Positions 60,531 through 64,000 of a stretch of DNA of 64,000 nucleotides are shown here, in pieces. The notes beneath the pieces were generated by a model. It was not told where the DNA came from, did not search any database, and was given only the letters and a program-made list of their open reading frames with translations. The DNA is from Zonotrichia leucophrys gambelii (Eukaryota > Chordata > Aves > Passeriformes > Passerellidae): assembly GCF_028769735.1 (NCBI RefSeq), contig NC_088171.1, forward strand, positions 129,163,533 to 129,227,532, written 5' to 3'. Every line of letters starts with the position of its first letter. The first letter of the stretch is position 1. A program made the translations under genes and the position numbers.

Positions 60531-63500
60531 CCCCTGCATGCCCACTGATAAAAAGCCAAGCAAAGCTGGCAATTTAGACTTTACCCATCTAGCACTGAGT
60601 AGAGATTAGCTGCTGGGGAGGTGCTGGGAAAACAGAAATGTCCAGGTTGGGACTGACAGAGAATAGAAGCAGAATGAGCTGTTTATTGTGTCCCAATTCA
60701 GCCCAGGGAAGATTCTCCTCTGGCTAGATAGCGTCTGGGTGGCAATCTGGAGCTGGGTGAGGAGGAGGCTGGCAGTGACCAGCACAGCCCAAAGGCCCCA
60801 TGTGCCCCAGGCTCTTCTGGGGAAGATGTGTGGGCAGAAGCCTTCTTTGCAAGGGTGTACACAGGCACCATCCTGGGAGTGGGCTGCAAAACACCACCAT
60901 CCTCTGGAGAGGAAAACAGGTTTCCAGTGCCAAGGGCTGGTATGACCTTGAAGGCTTCAGAGCCACGGGAAGTGCTGGTACTGCTGTGTCTCCATGAAGG
61001 AAGGATAACATCCTGCTCTCATTCCTGAAGGTGGGCAGTGAAACATGATGTCAAAGGTGTCCTGAAATTCACTGGTTTATAAACTGGGCTGTTCACAAAC
61101 TGGTATATTTAACAGAAGTGTGGCAGAGTATTTCCATGTAGAACTGCAGGCTGGTGGCTGGTGATTTGCTCTTACAAATTAAATAGTAGCAGCTACTCAG
61201 ATAAGATTAACTACACAGAAATGGACAGCAGCAACTCAGTGAAAGGAGAAGAAAGAGAGGGAGTGGAAGCACAGGAAAAGAAAAAACCAAAAACATTTGA
61301 AATTTGCCAGATGTGATTAACACTGCAAAGCATTTTTTAAAAACTGGAAAGGTTCCTTCAATATATGTGGGAATAAAATACAGATGACTGAATTCCTGTT
61401 AGTGATTTCTCTCCCATTCTCCCTATTGGTGAAAGATTTCTTTGGGAGGAAAAGGGTATTTCTATCTTGTTTCTTTGTTTTTCTGCACCGCTATCTCTGT
61501 GTGCACCATTGGTTTCCACGATGCTGGCAGGCACTTGGGCACTCAGCCAGCAAATGCTTAAGCACATGTGTAACATCCCAGCCAGTGTAAGGTTATCCAT
61601 GTGCTTGGATGACTTGGGGTCAGGATCTTAATTTCTCTGCAGCTCAGATGTGACTGTGACACAGTAAGGAGGAGATGCAGAAGAGCCAGACAATTAGAAA
61701 ATGTTTTTCTGAGACCACAGAGCTCCTAGCAAGAGGGCTCAGGGCGTAATTTGCCACCTGAAATATTATTTCGGTCTGGATGAAAAATTGGTAAATCAAT
61801 TGTTCTCCAGACAGTGCTGCTTTCAGGAATTGCAAACAATCAGCAAATTCAGCCCAAATGATCTAGGCTAGGTTAGACCATACAAATACCAGAGTTTGAG
61901 AGGAGAGGGGTGGTCTGTCCCAGCCAAACAGGCCTCAAGGGTGAGGGAGAGTGACCACCACCAGGACAAGCAATGGTGGCCCCTCCTGCCCACACAGGTC
62001 TTTGCTGAGGGGCCAGTGCAGATGAAGACCTTTGTTTCCAAATATCCTTGGCTTGTTTTAAAATGCCCTAAATGCTTTCTTTGATCCAAAGTGCATTTTT
62101 TTCCCTTCATGTTGCCATGTAATCAATTCTTGATTAATCAAATTACTTTTCCTTATTTTCTTTCAGTTTGGCCCCTGGATAAGGACACACAACTCAAGTG
62201 CATCAATTAATGGAAAGCATCCACATTCAGCAGCAAAATCAGTCTTCTGGCTGGTCCCTTAGGAGGCACTGACTGTGACTGCTAGATGATGGGATTTTTT
62301 TTCCAGCTAAGAATATTTCATTTTTTATTTAGTCTCTAAAGTTTTTCAGCAGGTCTCCTGGTGTTTCTGTGCCAGTGAGATGGGATTCCTACAAGGGTGT
62401 TCCACTCTGGCACACCTGCTACTGCCCAGAGGCCAAATGACTGTTGGGGTAACTAACCTCAACTCCTCTCACTCTCCTGGCTGTGGATTAGGGAAGAGCA
62501 GAGGCTTGAGGTCATTCACAACAGGAGGACAGGGATGAGGCCACCCTCTTGGGGAGAGGTTTGTCACTGCAGGCTCCAGTGGTGTTATGACATCTGATCT
62601 CTGGGCCAGGAAATGGGTCCTGGCTCCTTTTAGCTGCTGGAGTTGTCCTGGAAGATGTGCAAGGTGGCCAAAAGTGAGCTTGTCAAGGTTCAAGATGCTT
62701 TTCCCATCTACAGTGAAACTGAGGGAGTTTCCTAGAGTGGAGGTGAGGGCATTGCAAGGGAAATGCAGGAGAATAAGTCAAGAAAGGAGAGGATGTAGAG
62801 ACACTGGCATAGGGGAGGAGATGCAGGAGGGATGCACAAGTCCCAAAAATGATCAGTTCCCACAAGGAAGCAGGTACAAGCAAAACTTTAAAAAGAAGCT
62901 GTTGCATATCTCAGCAGTAGAAACAATCAGTTCAATACTGCCTAAGGATAGATGATGGCACCATTTAGGCTCAAATGCCACAAAAGCTGTTGCAGACCAA
63001 GTGATCCTTTCTACAGAATATGTCACAAAAAGGCAAATCACACTGCAGGAGCTTTTCCCACCCCTCAGCAGCAGCCATCAGAGGCCTTGGCGGGGACCAG
63101 CTCCTCAGTGCTGATGCTTACACCCTCACAGAGTCTCCCTTCGGTCTGGGGGCTCTCCTCACCATTAGGAAGGGTCCTGGGGGCAGCCCCAAAGCCACTG
63201 GTGCAGTACAGGAAACAAAAATTACTGCTCTGGAAAAAAGAATATTCTACCTCCCTGGGAACAGGAATCAGTGGCAATAAAGAGTCATGACAGATATATG
63301 GAGAGTGTAGGATCTTCTTACAGTGCTGCATTCCTGGGAAACCATCTTCCACCTGATTTGACTCAAACAATAACTCTTTCACTGGGCCACCATCAGTGAA
63401 TAGGGTGGGCTGAACCACTTTCTCTTCTTGTTTTTGTTTCAAAACCCCCTGTGCTAGTAGTGCCATGACAGCTGTATCAAAACTAAAACGTCTTTTCCTG

Positions 63501-64000
63501 TCGGTTTTTTTCCATGTTGTTTTTCTACAAGAGCAAAAGTCAACATGATGAGTTTGCTGAGCCCTGTTTCTGTCTCTTTTTTATCTATGTAACCAATGCC
63601 AATGGAAACATTAGCCACTCTTTCAAACAGCAAGCTGCAGAGGCCAGCAAAACACATGTGGTTTGTTCTTTATATTTATTACATCAAAATCATGCCTACT
63701 TGCCTTTTTCCTTCCTTTTATTTTTAAAAACAATAAAATGTAGTGGATGTTTGAGGGAAGATTCCAGGATGAAACACTTTCTGTTTTGATAAGAGGAAAG
63801 CCAAGAGTAGATTCTCAGCTGCTTGCATGGATGTGGCTCCTTCCTGAGAGCAGGGATTGACGCCAGGGAAGATCTAGTCTTTTGGGTTCAAAGAGCAACC
63901 CATATAGAGTTTCTGCTCCCTGCGTGTCTTCCACTTAATGGGCAAACAAATGTTATCTATTGTTAGCTCTGCAGAGACAAAAGAAGTGCAGGGGGAAAGC
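60531..64000. other. Unique non-coding stretch
   Basis: No gene is supported. Overlapping frames of up to 133 codons (63065-63466 -, 62587-62955 +, 62952-63290 +) have no recognisable domains. A perfect 12-bp palindrome, TTGATTAATCAA, lies at 62130-62141 in AT-rich DNA. No mobile element was recognised up to the window edge. Confidence 0.5.

Noticed and set aside
1..64000. CRISPR arrays, operons, insertion sequences and other prokaryotic features
   Set aside because: None seen. The repeat families and CpG depletion indicate a vertebrate nuclear genome.

Overview
The window looks like gene-poor vertebrate DNA, most probably from a songbird (passerine). I base this on three truncated CR1 LINE copies, one keeping the bird-type 3' end of ATTCTATG-like octamers and the others the conserved stretch just inside it, and on three solo LTRs whose sequences I recognise from memory as endogenous-retrovirus LTR families common in passerine genomes. 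CpG is depleted nearly everywhere. Repeat density is low, and there is no bacterial-style gene packing.

I find no protein-coding gene, RNA gene or clear exon that I can support. The longest open frames (up to about 200 codons) lack recognisable domains. Several of them simply read through microsatellites, LTRs or CR1 copies. The window is therefore best read as intergenic DNA or the inside of a very large intron. I cannot tell these two apart from sequence alone.

Layout: 1-10400 is unique sequence with a GT-rich array (2434-2547), an AT array (7089-7149), a 22-bp tandem duplication and a small hairpin. A CR1 3' end lies at 10404-10524. A compact CpG cluster sits at 11311-11366. A solo LTR with a putative 6-bp target duplication occupies 15902-16521. 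A CCAT tetranucleotide array is at 18386-18447. From 18.5 to 33 kb the DNA is unique, with simple repeats and some AT-rich stretches dense in homeodomain-like motifs. From 33.3 to 36.3 kb there are two long perfect hairpins, a CR1 copy, a pair of overlapping palindromes and the best-preserved LTR of the window (35241-35838; perfect terminal inverted repeats and a perfect 5-bp target duplication). From 36.3 to 48 kb there is an exon-like CpG patch, a two-phase hexanucleotide array (40636-40748) and the longest CR1 copy (43697-43965). A third LTR, on the minus strand and internally deleted, spans 48116-48721. A four-unit minisatellite with an embedded near-palindrome is at 50996-51235. A TATAGA array is at 55366-55428. 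The remainder to 64000 is unique.

No functional system emerges. The points most worth following up are the minisatellite, the perfect hairpins, the three LTRs as dated insertions or possible promoters, and the isolated CpG clusters.
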